Assembly: GCA_937927835.1 (NCBI GenBank)
Contig: CALGJS010000257.1
Coordinates: 1 to 33,359, forward strand
Direction of reading: 5' to 3'
Length of the DNA: 33,359 bases
DNA from: an uncultured Saprospiraceae bacterium
GTDB lineage: Bacteria > Bacteroidota > Bacteroidia > Chitinophagales > Saprospiraceae
Shown: positions 1 to 8,971 of the stretch, one piece after another
How positions within the stretch are numbered: the first letter of the stretch is position 1
Layout: every line of letters starts with the position of its first letter
Translations under genes and position numbers: made by a program
Notes under the pieces: model-generated
What the model was told of the DNA's origin: nothing
The model's input: the letters and a program-made list of their open reading frames with translations, nothing else
The model's database searches: none

Positions 1-4
1 ATAA

Positions 5-91
5 GGAAAGACAAGCCAATAGGTGGTGGCCACTGTCTTGAAAACAGTTCGGAGCTAACGACTCGTGTGGGTTCGACTCCCACTCTTTCCG
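5..91 (+). tRNA. tRNA-Ser(TGA)
   Basis: Acceptor ggaaaga/tctttcc, long variable arm, anticodon loop cttgaaa (TGA), T-arm gggttcgactccc. Confidence 0.93.
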
Positions 92-117
92 CAAGCGTAG
101 CAATACGTTTTTTTAAT

Positions 118-191
118 AGCGATGTGGCGTAGCGGTTTAGCGCGACTCTCTTACACAGAGTAGATCGGGAGTTCGAATCTCTCCATCGCTA
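118..191 (+). tRNA. tRNA-Val(TAC)
   Basis: Acceptor agcgatg/catcgct, anticodon loop cttacac, T-loop ttcgaat. Confidence 0.93.
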
Positions 192-218
192 CCAAAATAA
201 TCAAAGGATTATTTAAAA

Positions 219-291
219 GTCTTTGTAGCTAACTTGGTAAAGCGGCACCCTGTTAAGGTGAGGAATATAGGTTCGAATCCTATCTGAGACG
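219..291 (+). tRNA. tRNA-Asn(GTT)
   Basis: Acceptor gtctttg/ctgagac, anticodon loop ctgttaa, T-arm taggttcgaatccta. Confidence 0.92.
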
Positions 292-417
292 CAATGAAAT
301 TAATGAATAATTAAAAATTAGGTAATGAATAATGCACTCGATTCGTAGAAGAAATTAATAGAATATAAGGAGCGTATTATTATTTATCGAAAGATTATTC
401 AATAGAATAAGTAATAA

Positions 418-489
418 GCTGATGTAGCAAAACGGTAATGCACCTAACTTGTAATTAGGATACTATCGGTTCGACTCCGGTCATCAGCT
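418..489 (+). tRNA. tRNA-Thr(TGT)
   Basis: Acceptor gctgatg/catcagc, anticodon loop cttgtaa, T-loop ttcgact. Confidence 0.92.
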
Positions 490-497
490 CGAAAAAA

Positions 498-573
498 TAC
501 TGGTGTAGCGCAATTGGTTAGCGCACTTGTCTGATACGCAGGAGGTTGGTGGTTCGAGTCCATCCATCGGTAC
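498..573 (+). tRNA. tRNA-Ile(GAT)
   Basis: Acceptor tactggt/atcggta, anticodon loop ctgatac, T-loop ttcgagt. Confidence 0.92.
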
Positions 574-589
574 AAATTACTTTTTAAAA

Positions 590-663
590 TGGCAATATAG
601 CTCACTAGGTGAGAGCATTCCGTTGAAGCCGGAAAGGGTAGGGTTCGATTCCCATGTTGCCAC
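590..663 (+). tRNA. tRNA-Phe(GAA)
   Basis: Acceptor tggcaat/gttgcca, anticodon loop ttgaagc, T-arm gggttcgattccc. Confidence 0.92.
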
Positions 664-904
664 TCGTGATTAATGAATAATTAAAAATGTGATAATGAAT
701 AATGCGCTTAAAACGTAGAAGAATACGATAGCGGACATTAATTAATGATTGGATTTTCTTTTTTAAGGCTCATAGTAATTTATTTTATTTGCTTTAAAGT
801 AATATTATTTTTTTTAAAGAAAGAATAATGATAAGGTGAATGATGGATTGAATATCTAAAAGCACAAGCACGATAGCGGGCATTATTAATTTTTCATTAA
901 AAAT

Positions 905-976
905 AGGAGTAAGCGTCGGCTGTGTCAAGCGGTCTCCAAAACCACTCTGTTAGGGTTCGAATCCCTATACTCCTGC
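905..976 (+). tRNA. tRNA-Trp(CCA)
   Basis: Acceptor aggagta/tactcct, anticodon loop ctccaaa, T-arm agggttcgaatccct. Confidence 0.92.
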
Positions 977-984
977 AATATATT

Positions 985-1088
985 TACCTCGTAGCTCAAT
1001 TGGCTAGAGTAACGGTCTTTTAAACCGTGGGTTATGGGTTCCCTGCCTGATCTGACGATCCGGCAGGCAGGGATTCCCATCGGGGTAA
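985..1088 (+). tRNA. tRNA-Lys(TTT) interrupted by a 30-nt palindromic insertion in the T-loop
   Basis: Acceptor tacctcg/cggggta, anticodon arm acggt-cttttaa-accgt, T-stem atggg/cccat; T-loop TTC|30 nt|GATT. Removing 1042-1071 restores a canonical 74-nt tRNA. Confidence 0.88.
1042..1071. repeat. Small palindromic element inserted in the tRNA-Lys T-loop
   Basis: cctgcctgatctgacgatccggcaggcagg: perfect 8-bp terminal inverted repeat CCTGCCTG/CAGGCAGG with an inner GATC-TGAC-GATC. Confidence 0.85.
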
Positions 1089-1100
1089 CTTATTTAAAAT

Positions 1101-1174
1101 GTTCCTGTGGACAAATTGGTTAAGTCGTTGCTCTTTCACAGCAAAGATTGCGGGTTCGAGCCCCGTCAGGAATA
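1101..1174 (+). tRNA. tRNA-Glu(TTC)
   Basis: Acceptor gttcctg/caggaat, anticodon loop ctttcac, T-arm cgggttcgagccccg. Confidence 0.92.
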
Positions 1175-1203
1175 CTATTGGAGGAGGAAATGAATAATTA
1201 GAT

Positions 1204-1237
1204 AATGAATAATGCACGTTAACGTGCATTATTCATT
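1204..1237. terminator. Perfect 34-bp palindrome between the tRNA array and the antiporter gene; candidate bidirectional terminator
   Basis: aatgaataatgcacgtt|aacgtgcattattcatt is self-complementary over 34 bp and lies between convergent units. Confidence 0.5.
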
Positions 1238-1245
1238 GTCAAACA

Positions 1246-2550
1246 CTAATGAGTATGAGTGTCTTCTTGTTCTACGATCGTTGGCGCCGTCCAAGGCTCT
1301 GATCCGACCATATTGCGTTCTGCTTTTTTGACGGCTACACCTGATCGTTTTTTATCTTTAATCATCGCATAAGTCATAATTAAACTCGTACCAATAATGA
1401 TAAATAATAAAATCCCTTCTTCAAAATTTTCATCGACTAGCTGTTCTGGAATTGCGTAGAATAATAAAACAGTAATCAATCCTCGAGGAGCGACGAATAA
1501 TTGTGGTAAAATATCTTTTCCAATCATCAGACGTAGAATGACAAAACGAATCAAATAGATAGAGGCAATAATCCCAAGGCTAACTATAGCAACCTTCATA
1601 CTAGCCAGGGTTTCTAATTTGATAATAATACCAAAAATCACAAAGAAAAAAGTACGAACGACAAAAGCAGTTTCCATGGTGATAACATGGAGGCCTTCGT
1701 AGATATGTAAGGCTTCTTTATATTTTAGTAATTTTTTTAAGGGCCCCCAAGAAAAGAATAATTTCATATTAGCAATCAATAATCCAAAAACCAAAATGAT
1801 GATTAGGGAGGATAGATGCATCTTTTTACCAACTGAATATAAGAGCAATAATACAGCAATTAGTAAAAATAATTTAACATGACTTTTGATGTTTTGAAAT
1901 ATTAGTACAATGATATAACTAGCGATTAAGGAAATAACAACTGTTAGTCCAATGGTGCCTGCGTAGGCTAATGCACCGCCGCCAGAATGATGAACAGGGT
2001 CTACTTCTGCTAACAATTTTCCACTTAAAAAATAAAATAAAATAATCCCTAGAATATCTGAAAAGGTACTCTCATAAATATGAAATTCCTTCTTGTCTGG
2101 TCGTAATCCACTGACACTCGGAATAATAATAGCACTCGACAAAATCGAAAGAGGCGTTGCATATAGCCATGCTGTAGTGGGATCCATTTCGAAAGCCCAT
2201 GGTTGTTGTAAAATAGTTGCTGCTGCCCAGGTAGACAAGACCAGTCCTACCGCAGCAATTCCAAAAGCTTTCGCAATCGGTATATATTTCTCTGGTTTGA
2301 GTTCCAGTTCTAGTGCCGCCTCTAGTACAATCATGATCAACCCAACGATACCTAGGATTTCTAGATAAGGGAAGAAATTATAAGGTGTTTCTGGAACGAT
2401 AATATAATCGATTCCAAGTTTCATGACAATTCCGAGTACAATCAACATGAGTACAGATGGTACACTGGTCTTCTTGGAGAGTTCTCCAAAAACAAAGGAG
2501 ATCAATAAAATAAGACTGGATACAATGAGCAGATTATAAGGTTCTAACAT
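1246..2550 (-). CDS. Cation:proton antiporter (Na+/H+ exchanger-like)
   Basis: 434 aa, about 12 hydrophobic segments, ALELELKPEKYIPIAKAFGIAAVG and APRGLITVLLFYAIP motifs typical of CPA-type antiporters. Confidence 0.82.
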   Translation of the reverse strand: MLEPYNLLIVSSLILLISFVFGELSKKTSVPSVLMLIVLGIVMKLGIDYIIVPETPYNFFPYLEILGIVGLIMIVLEAALELELKPEKYIPIAKAFGIAAVGLVLSTWAAATILQQPWAFEMDPTTAWLYATPLSILSSAIIIPSVSGLRPDKKEFHIYESTFSDILGIILFYFLSGKLLAEVDPVHHSGGGALAYAGTIGLTVVISLIASYIIVLIFQNIKSHVKLFLLIAVLLLLYSVGKKMHLSSLIIILVFGLLIANMKLFFSWGPLKKLLKYKEALHIYEGLHVITMETAFVVRTFFFVIFGIIIKLETLASMKVAIVSLGIIASIYLIRFVILRLMIGKDILPQLFVAPRGLITVLLFYAIPEQLVDENFEEGILLFIIIGTSLIMTYAMIKDKKRSGVAVKKAERNMVGSEPWTAPTIVEQEDTHTH

Positions 2551-2603
2551 TTTTCTATTTTGATAATCTTTAGAAATTTTATTTTATCGAAGTCTAAAAG
2601 ACT

Positions 2604-3332
2604 TTAAAGAATTGATCGGCATTGATAGCCCCAATCTTCGAGTAGTTTTATGAGGTGTTTAAGGTGTTGATCTTGTCTTACCCGTAGTCTTGCTTTATAA
2701 GCAATCTGTTGGTTGGGTTGATCAACGACTTTGATCTCAGGAGGATAAAACCAGTCGATATATGGACAGGCAAATAATTTATCTTTTAATCTACCTAAAC
2801 TTTTATCTTTCATTTCTTCTGGCGGTATGATTTGTAAAAAATTAATACCCTCCAGTCGCTCTCCTTCTACTTTAGTAAATCCATCATTGATCAATGAGGT
2901 ATAATTGATAAAACGAACGCCCTCTTTAATTTGAAGGGTTAGTCCCAATCGATCAACTTTATCAATCACTCCTTCATTAGAATTGACCTTGATGCGTTCT
3001 CCTTCAGAAAAAGAATCGTTTAATAATAAAAGGTGACCCGTAAAGTAATTTCGTAAAGGAATATAAGCCAGTGCTAAACTGATCAAAATCAATGAACCGT
3101 GTATTACGGGATTGATCAGTGCAAAGGTCATCGCAATAATACCGATACCAAAGGGTTCTAGTAATATTCGAAGCTTACGTAGATATTTAATGGTGGGCTG
3201 GGAGAAATAGCCACCTGTACGCGTGTTTCGTTCAATGACTTTAATGATAAATCCCACGAGCATAAAAATCCCTATGATCACAAGGATTAAAATAAACCAA
3301 CGGCTCCAGCTAATACTCAAATCTTCCAGCAT
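2604..3332 (-). CDS. Mechanosensitive ion channel (MscS)-like membrane protein
   Basis: 242 aa, N-terminal TM helices then a small beta-domain-like segment (LLNDSFSEGERIKVNSNEGVIDKVDRLGLTLQ). Confidence 0.7.
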   Translation of the reverse strand: MLEDLSISWSRWFILILVIIGIFMLVGFIIKVIERNTRTGGYFSQPTIKYLRKLRILLEPFGIGIIAMTFALINPVIHGSLILISLALAYIPLRNYFTGHLLLLNDSFSEGERIKVNSNEGVIDKVDRLGLTLQIKEGVRFINYTSLINDGFTKVEGERLEGINFLQIIPPEEMKDKSLGRLKDKLFACPYIDWFYPPEIKVVDQPNQQIAYKARLRVRQDQHLKHLIKLLEDWGYQCRSIL

Positions 3333-3333
3333 A

Positions 3334-5754
3334 TTAAATTATTGATTGATTGGTATATCCTTTTTTTCCGTCAAACTCTATGTACTGTTGTTCGTCTAGT
3401 AGACGTCCAACTTCGTTGACGACCATCGGGTTGACTTCTAGCCAACCGTTCATGTTTCGTTGTACTACGCCGAGGTTAAGTGCTCGTTGTAGAATAGGAC
3501 GATAAGTAGTTTTAAAAGAAGGGCCTAGATATTTGCGCAAACGGTATTCATTGGTTCTTCGTTCAATCATTATTGAACGTAAGAGTACCGCAATATCCGG
3601 ATTGAGAAAATTCGGTAACGTAAAAGTGACATCAGAATGTGGCTGTACTTTTTCGTCATTAAATTTATGCATTAGCGCAGCCCAATGATGCATCACCTGT
3701 CCGACGTTTCCTTCAGACAAACGATAGAGTCTTCCTAATAATTTATCTAATTCCTTAGTATTAAATTCTTCACCTTCAGAATTTACCAATTGCATATGCG
3801 TGGCACTGTGTCGAATCAATACGGCTTGTTTGATATCTTCTAGACTCATTCGGTCTAGCGTTATTTCCGTTTGGAAAATTTTCCCAATATCAAACCATTG
3901 ATTTAGTTGATTGTGTAACCAATTGCTCGTCGAAACCATAAAAAAGATTCGTCCCGCATTTTGGTCAATCGCTCGTACTAATCGGCGAACATTCTGACTC
4001 AAGGTTATTTTATCATCCTGCCAAAGTTCTAGATCATCGATCCAGATCATGGTAGGTTCTTGTACATATTTTAAAATAAAATCTAGACTCTCGCCGAGAT
4101 CCATCGTTGTTTCAAAAGGTCGTCCCTGAATGGTGATTCTATTTTCAGGATTAAGCGCAATAGCATTGTCGTTAAAATGTTCTCGATTGACTAATTGTCC
4201 TAATAAAGTTTTTCCTGAAAATCTTTTTCCTGTTAAAAGTAACGCACCTCTAAATCCTTGTTTCCAATTTTCAATTTGCGTACTAATATGGCTTAGCTCA
4301 TCGGTACGGCCTACCCAAAAAGAACTGCCGATATATCCGCGAGTCATAAAGATATTGGTATAATGTAAATTGTCAGCTTGGACACTACGTGCTCGGACTA
4401 CTCGAACTATTTTTTCGGAGACAGACATCACCTCTTCTTCTCGAATACTTTTTCGGTACTGCTTAATAAAGTATCCTTTTTCCTTAACCCATAATTTTAA
4501 TTTTTCCCACCAAGCTATTTGGTATCGACGGTATTGATTAATAGTCGATTGGAAAGAAAGAGAAAGGAAGTCTTCTTGAAAGACCTTAGAAACTCCAAGG
4601 GTTTTTCCTAATTGCTCTTTTACACCTTTGCGAAGACCAAGAATAGTCTCGCCACTCTTGTCTAAATTTTTAGTAAGATTTTGTAAAATTTGGAGGATGT
4701 CATCCGTAGGATGGGGCTGATCTTCTAGACGTTCGTTTTGAATTAAATTTCTAATGTTCTCAATCGCTAGATTTAAACGACTATGAATATTATTACTAAT
4801 TTGAAAAAATTCATAAACCTCTGACATGACTTCTGATTCAATCCATTCACGGGTGCTTTGTCGAACGTTTAAGTCTTTATATAACAAACGGCCATCTTGG
4901 AGGGACACGTTTACTTTCATCTTTTTTGGCAACTCTTGAATCTGTTCGTTTAGATCTGAGTTGAATTTTCCTAGTTTACTAGAAATTAGAATTTTGCGAT
5001 CTACTTCTTCTAACTGGTGAACTACGTCTATCGAAATAGGTTCGTTTCCTTTTTCCTGAATCCCTTCTCGGATGGCAATTATTTCAGCCTTAACCTGTTC
5101 AATCGTTTCGAGATAATTATTAAAGGTGTCTACGAAATGACTATTGATAACTACATAAGCACCGGAAGAATTCCATAAAGCTTGAAACTGTGCTTTGAGT
5201 TCTTCTGCTTGTTTTTGAAATTGAACAAATTGTTCTTTATAAACTGGCCAAGGATTATTTTGGAGATACCAAATCTCTCTTAGTTTTTGATGGTCTGGTG
5301 TTGCCCTTTTAGTCGCTTCTAGATAATTTTTTAGGTCATTACTTAATTCAAAAAGTAAATCTCGTGATTTTGTTTTTTGTTCTTGAAAAGCTTTCAAGGT
5401 AGCGTCACCATCAGATACTCGCAAGAAGGTTTTATGTTCTTCGAATAAAATATCCCGCCATAGTAATAAAAAATACTTTACCCGTTCAGACCAGTCGAAG
5501 GTAATCAGATAATCTTCAAAGCGTGGAGGGTCAGTAGTTAGTAGGTGCGCATATGCTAAGTCACTGATCTCTGTTGCTTGTTGACTTAGTTCAACTAGTC
5601 CATCAGCAAGTAGCGCGATATGCGCTGTTTCTTGTGTTTCGCTATTGTAAGCTTCTGTGATGAGGTGCGTAACTCGTTGTTCGAATTCCTGCAACAGAGG
5701 ATCTGGCAAACGATCTGGCTTCGTAAGAGGTGTAACTGTTGGTTGATTATCCAA
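3334..5754 (-). CDS. Large P-loop ATPase (AAA/STAND-like) with an extended helical N-terminus
   Basis: 806 aa; Walker A GKRFSGKT, Walker B MIWIDDLELW, sensor-like FFMVSTSN, putative C-terminal winged helix; TTG start. Confidence 0.65.
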   Translation of the reverse strand: MDNQPTVTPLTKPDRLPDPLLQEFEQRVTHLITEAYNSETQETAHIALLADGLVELSQQATEISDLAYAHLLTTDPPRFEDYLITFDWSERVKYFLLLWRDILFEEHKTFLRVSDGDATLKAFQEQKTKSRDLLFELSNDLKNYLEATKRATPDHQKLREIWYLQNNPWPVYKEQFVQFQKQAEELKAQFQALWNSSGAYVVINSHFVDTFNNYLETIEQVKAEIIAIREGIQEKGNEPISIDVVHQLEEVDRKILISSKLGKFNSDLNEQIQELPKKMKVNVSLQDGRLLYKDLNVRQSTREWIESEVMSEVYEFFQISNNIHSRLNLAIENIRNLIQNERLEDQPHPTDDILQILQNLTKNLDKSGETILGLRKGVKEQLGKTLGVSKVFQEDFLSLSFQSTINQYRRYQIAWWEKLKLWVKEKGYFIKQYRKSIREEEVMSVSEKIVRVVRARSVQADNLHYTNIFMTRGYIGSSFWVGRTDELSHISTQIENWKQGFRGALLLTGKRFSGKTLLGQLVNREHFNDNAIALNPENRITIQGRPFETTMDLGESLDFILKYVQEPTMIWIDDLELWQDDKITLSQNVRRLVRAIDQNAGRIFFMVSTSNWLHNQLNQWFDIGKIFQTEITLDRMSLEDIKQAVLIRHSATHMQLVNSEGEEFNTKELDKLLGRLYRLSEGNVGQVMHHWAALMHKFNDEKVQPHSDVTFTLPNFLNPDIAVLLRSIMIERRTNEYRLRKYLGPSFKTTYRPILQRALNLGVVQRNMNGWLEVNPMVVNEVGRLLDEQQYIEFDGKKGYTNQSII

Positions 5755-5851
5755 ATTTAGCGTGCTATTATGGTTATCTAATGTATTTGGTAGACGAGGT
5801 TAATTGAGAGCTTTCACAAAATAATATTTTTTACGAAATTTCCATTCAAAT

Positions 5852-7048
5852 TTAGCTAGTCGTATAACTAATTCGGTATACAACATCTGCATAATCGTCA
5901 CTAACGAGCATCGAACCATCAGAAAGTAACTCAATATCTACCGGACGACCCCAGACTTCCTGCGTGTCATGATCGAGCCAGCCTTCTGCAAACGTGGTAT
6001 AACTGATGACCTTATTTCCGTCTAATTTGGCTAACATTAAGCGATAACCACTTTTTTTCTCTCGATTCCAAGAACCATGTTCTGCTACGATAATCTGATT
6101 TTTATATGCTGCTGGAAACTGCTGACCAGTATAAAATTCAAGGCCGAGCGGTGCGACGTGGGCTCCTAAAATCTGTGCAGGTGGTGTAAATTCGTCGCAA
6201 GACCTTTTTTCACCAAATTCAGGATCGGGAAGATCGCCCTGATGGCAATAGGGATATCCGAAATGCATTCCGTCTTTTGGCGCATGATTAAGCTCACAGC
6301 CCGGAAGATCGTCGCCCATCCAATCTCTCCCGTTATCGGTAAACCAGAGTTCTTTACTAGTAGGATGCCAAGTAAACCCAACCGTATTTCTGACACCCAT
6401 CTGAATGATTTCTCGATTGGTCCCATCTGGATTGATTCGAGTAATACTATTAAAAACAGGGTCTTCCGATTCACAGATATTACATGGTGCACCTACGGGA
6501 ACATATAGTTTTCCATCAGGACCAAAATTGATGTATTTCCAACCATGGTGATCTTCTGTAGGATACTCATCATATACCACAGTTGGTTCTGGTTCTTTAT
6601 CCATGTTTTTTTCAATATTATCATAACGTAAGATTCTACTAACCTCCGCTACATAAAGACTGCCATCTCGATAGGCTACGCCATTAGGACGGTTGAGCTT
6701 TTTATCAATCACAAATTTTTTCTCCGCTTTAAAATCATTGTCCTCGTCGCGTAAAGCATAGACATTGCCCGCCCGCATGGATCCTACGAAGATCGTCCCG
6801 GCCTCACTTCGGCGGAGAGATCTGGCATTCTTTACCTTTTCCGCGAATAGTTCAATTTTAAATCCTTCGGGTAATTTGATTTTGTCTAATTGGATGGGTG
6901 GTTTGGGTTTTTCCGGTTTCTTTTTTTCGTTGGTTACTTTTTCGGCTTTGGCAGTTTTTTCAGTGGTTGTTGCTGTATCATTAGCAGGTGTCTGACAAGC
7001 GGTAGCCAACAGAAGGTATACACTGAATATGAGGAGTAAATTTTTCAT
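5852..7048 (-). CDS. Sorbosone dehydrogenase / PQQ-dependent sugar dehydrogenase-like lipoprotein
   Basis: 398 aa; lipobox LLATAC; LPEGFKIELFAEKVKNARSL, HHGWKYINFGPDGKLYVPVGAPCN, WFTDNGRDWMGDDLPGCELN, AEHGSWNR motifs. Confidence 0.87.
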   Translation of the reverse strand: MKNLLLIFSVYLLLATACQTPANDTATTTEKTAKAEKVTNEKKKPEKPKPPIQLDKIKLPEGFKIELFAEKVKNARSLRRSEAGTIFVGSMRAGNVYALRDEDNDFKAEKKFVIDKKLNRPNGVAYRDGSLYVAEVSRILRYDNIEKNMDKEPEPTVVYDEYPTEDHHGWKYINFGPDGKLYVPVGAPCNICESEDPVFNSITRINPDGTNREIIQMGVRNTVGFTWHPTSKELWFTDNGRDWMGDDLPGCELNHAPKDGMHFGYPYCHQGDLPDPEFGEKRSCDEFTPPAQILGAHVAPLGLEFYTGQQFPAAYKNQIIVAEHGSWNREKKSGYRLMLAKLDGNKVISYTTFAEGWLDHDTQEVWGRPVDIELLSDGSMLVSDDYADVVYRISYTTS

Positions 7049-7292
7049 AATAAAATATGTTTTTTGCCAAATTATTTTGGAATATCAACCGGACAGATGA
7101 TAATTGATTACAATATCGGTTTTTTTCGTGGATTGAAAAAGTGAAGATTGGAAAGAGATGATAATTTCAGCTATAGAACAGTTGACTTTCTTCAATCTTA
7201 CCTTCGGCAGGCAGGCGCGATTGAGGGAAGCAAACAGCCAATAGCGAAATGCAAAAAGTATTTTTAAAGTCTAGTTTTGATTTTAAATGGAA

Positions 7293-7314
7293 TTTTAACC
7301 CCTGACTAGCATTA
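7293..7314 (-). repeat. 3'-flanking motif copy A (adjoining T9SS stop codon)
   Basis: Minus-strand TAATGCTAGTCAGGGGTTAAAA immediately after the stop codon at 7315-7317. Confidence 0.7.
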
Positions 7315-8814
7315 TCAATATATTTTCATAAACTGTCTGGTCGTGGTTCTTTTTTCATCCTGTATTTTAATAAAATAAGTTCCGGCGAGGAGATTAGAAA
7401 TATCCATTGTTGTGCTGGAAGTTCCTCTGGAGAGCCTCTGAGTAAAGACCAAACGTCCTGTTGTATTATAAACATGAATGAGCATGTCATCTGTAGTTAT
7501 AGTACCTCGTTTCAGCGTTATTCTGTCGGATGCTAAGTTGGGAAAAGCTTCTATATCATCGCTCTTTTCCAGTTTTATGGTTCTTATTTCACTGTATTCA
7601 AAAGCGCCATCAAAATCAAACTGTTTGAGTCGATAATAATTTAATTCATTAACCGGGTCGAGGTGTGTAAAGCTATAATTTTGTTCTGTGTTCGTGGTTC
7701 CATATCCTTTTACCTCACCAATTTTCTCAAAAGAAATTCCATCCGTACTATGTTCGATAAAGAAGAAGTTATTGTTGATTTCAGAGGCTGTCTGCCAGTT
7801 CAGGTAAGCTGATTTATGGTCTGTTTTTACAGTGAATTTTGTTAATTCAACTGGAAGTACAAACGAAGAAATCATAGCGTCAAAGCCTGACAACCGACTG
7901 GTGAAATTAGTGCTAGTTGCGTTATAAACACCGTCTGCCGTCGCGGTTCCGATATTTTCAACCCTTACCTCAAAAATAAATCCAGTCACCCGATCCGTCG
8001 GATTGAGACCTGCATCTTCGACTGCCCGGACATCTTTGTTATCATCAATCCCGTCGGTGCCTGCGGTCGGAATACAAGGATTGGTGATGTCCACGCTGTT
8101 GGGATCTGAAAAAGTGTAAACTCCCGTACCAGTGGTAGTATAAATATTAGAATTAATGTTTGGTGAACTTGCTGGACAAGCAGCGACTACTCCAGGATGA
8201 TTGCCGCCCGGGCCATCGGTATCTTCCCAAAAGCCATTATAATCAATGGTTCCATATTCAGGTGGAGAAGCACCGTCATTTTTAAAAATCAGGGAAGCTG
8301 ATTCAAATGCTTTTCCAGCCGTATTTACACTTCCTACTATGACGGTCAGATCCTTCGCTTCTACATATAAATGTGACGCAAAAGAAACTTCAATAGTATA
8401 ACTTCTGACATCTCCGGTAGAAGATTGCGAAGAGGACAGCGAACCGTGTGAGTTGGTTCCACTTAGTCCTATTGTATTTTGTGTAATATTCATTTTATCA
8501 GAAGCGTCTCCAGTCAAAGCGATTCCACCATATACATCATATGGTACGGTATTTAAAGTTTGGGTAATTGTGACATCATCCAATCCACCGGCAATAGAAC
8601 AATCATTATTGGCTTCGTCCCAGAGGTCGTGGGTAGTCGTCAGACTCAATACTTCTGTGATACCTGCGGTGACCGCCTGTACTCCTACTTCACCTGACTC
8701 TACATCTGTAAAGATAAACCGGCCATCTGTGCTTCCGAATCGAACGTCGCACTGTGCCGTCAAAAAAATAGAGGTAAAAATTGAAAAGTAAAAAATAAAT
8801 ATGCTCCTTTTCAT
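7315..8814 (-). CDS. T9SS type A sorting domain-containing protein
   Basis: 499 aa; signal peptide; C-terminal FPNLASDRITLK...NLLAGTYFIKIQDEKRTTTRQFMKIY. Confidence 0.85.
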   Translation of the reverse strand: MKRSIFIFYFSIFTSIFLTAQCDVRFGSTDGRFIFTDVESGEVGVQAVTAGITEVLSLTTTHDLWDEANNDCSIAGGLDDVTITQTLNTVPYDVYGGIALTGDASDKMNITQNTIGLSGTNSHGSLSSSQSSTGDVRSYTIEVSFASHLYVEAKDLTVIVGSVNTAGKAFESASLIFKNDGASPPEYGTIDYNGFWEDTDGPGGNHPGVVAACPASSPNINSNIYTTTGTGVYTFSDPNSVDITNPCIPTAGTDGIDDNKDVRAVEDAGLNPTDRVTGFIFEVRVENIGTATADGVYNATSTNFTSRLSGFDAMISSFVLPVELTKFTVKTDHKSAYLNWQTASEINNNFFFIEHSTDGISFEKIGEVKGYGTTNTEQNYSFTHLDPVNELNYYRLKQFDFDGAFEYSEIRTIKLEKSDDIEAFPNLASDRITLKRGTITTDDMLIHVYNTTGRLVFTQRLSRGTSSTTMDISNLLAGTYFIKIQDEKRTTTRQFMKIY

Positions 8815-8971
8815 AGTAAATGATATTGCGGGGAGCTTTAAATTGAATAGAGATTGGGCAGGCTATTAAATCTTGTGCAATTAGTATTCCAGTTTTGAGA
8901 AAATGTGACAGGAATAAAAATAGTCAAAGTGGGATTAATAGCGTTTTAACTGAATAATTCAGAGAGCGTTT

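Noticed and set aside
191-194. Encoded CCA end of tRNA-Val
   Set aside because: acca follows the acceptor stem, but neighbouring tRNAs (e.g. Ser, Asn) lack an encoded CCA, so this may be coincidence.
1032-1229. 65-aa minus-strand ORF
   Set aside because: Antisense to tRNA-Lys and tRNA-Glu; not a plausible protein.
2093-2368. 91-aa plus-strand ORF
   Set aside because: Antisense within the antiporter gene; low-complexity translation.
6166-6995. Three ORFs (6166-6492, 6242-6508, 6765-6995) overlapping the dehydrogenase gene
   Set aside because: They overlap a well-supported CDS in other frames and have no recognisable motifs.
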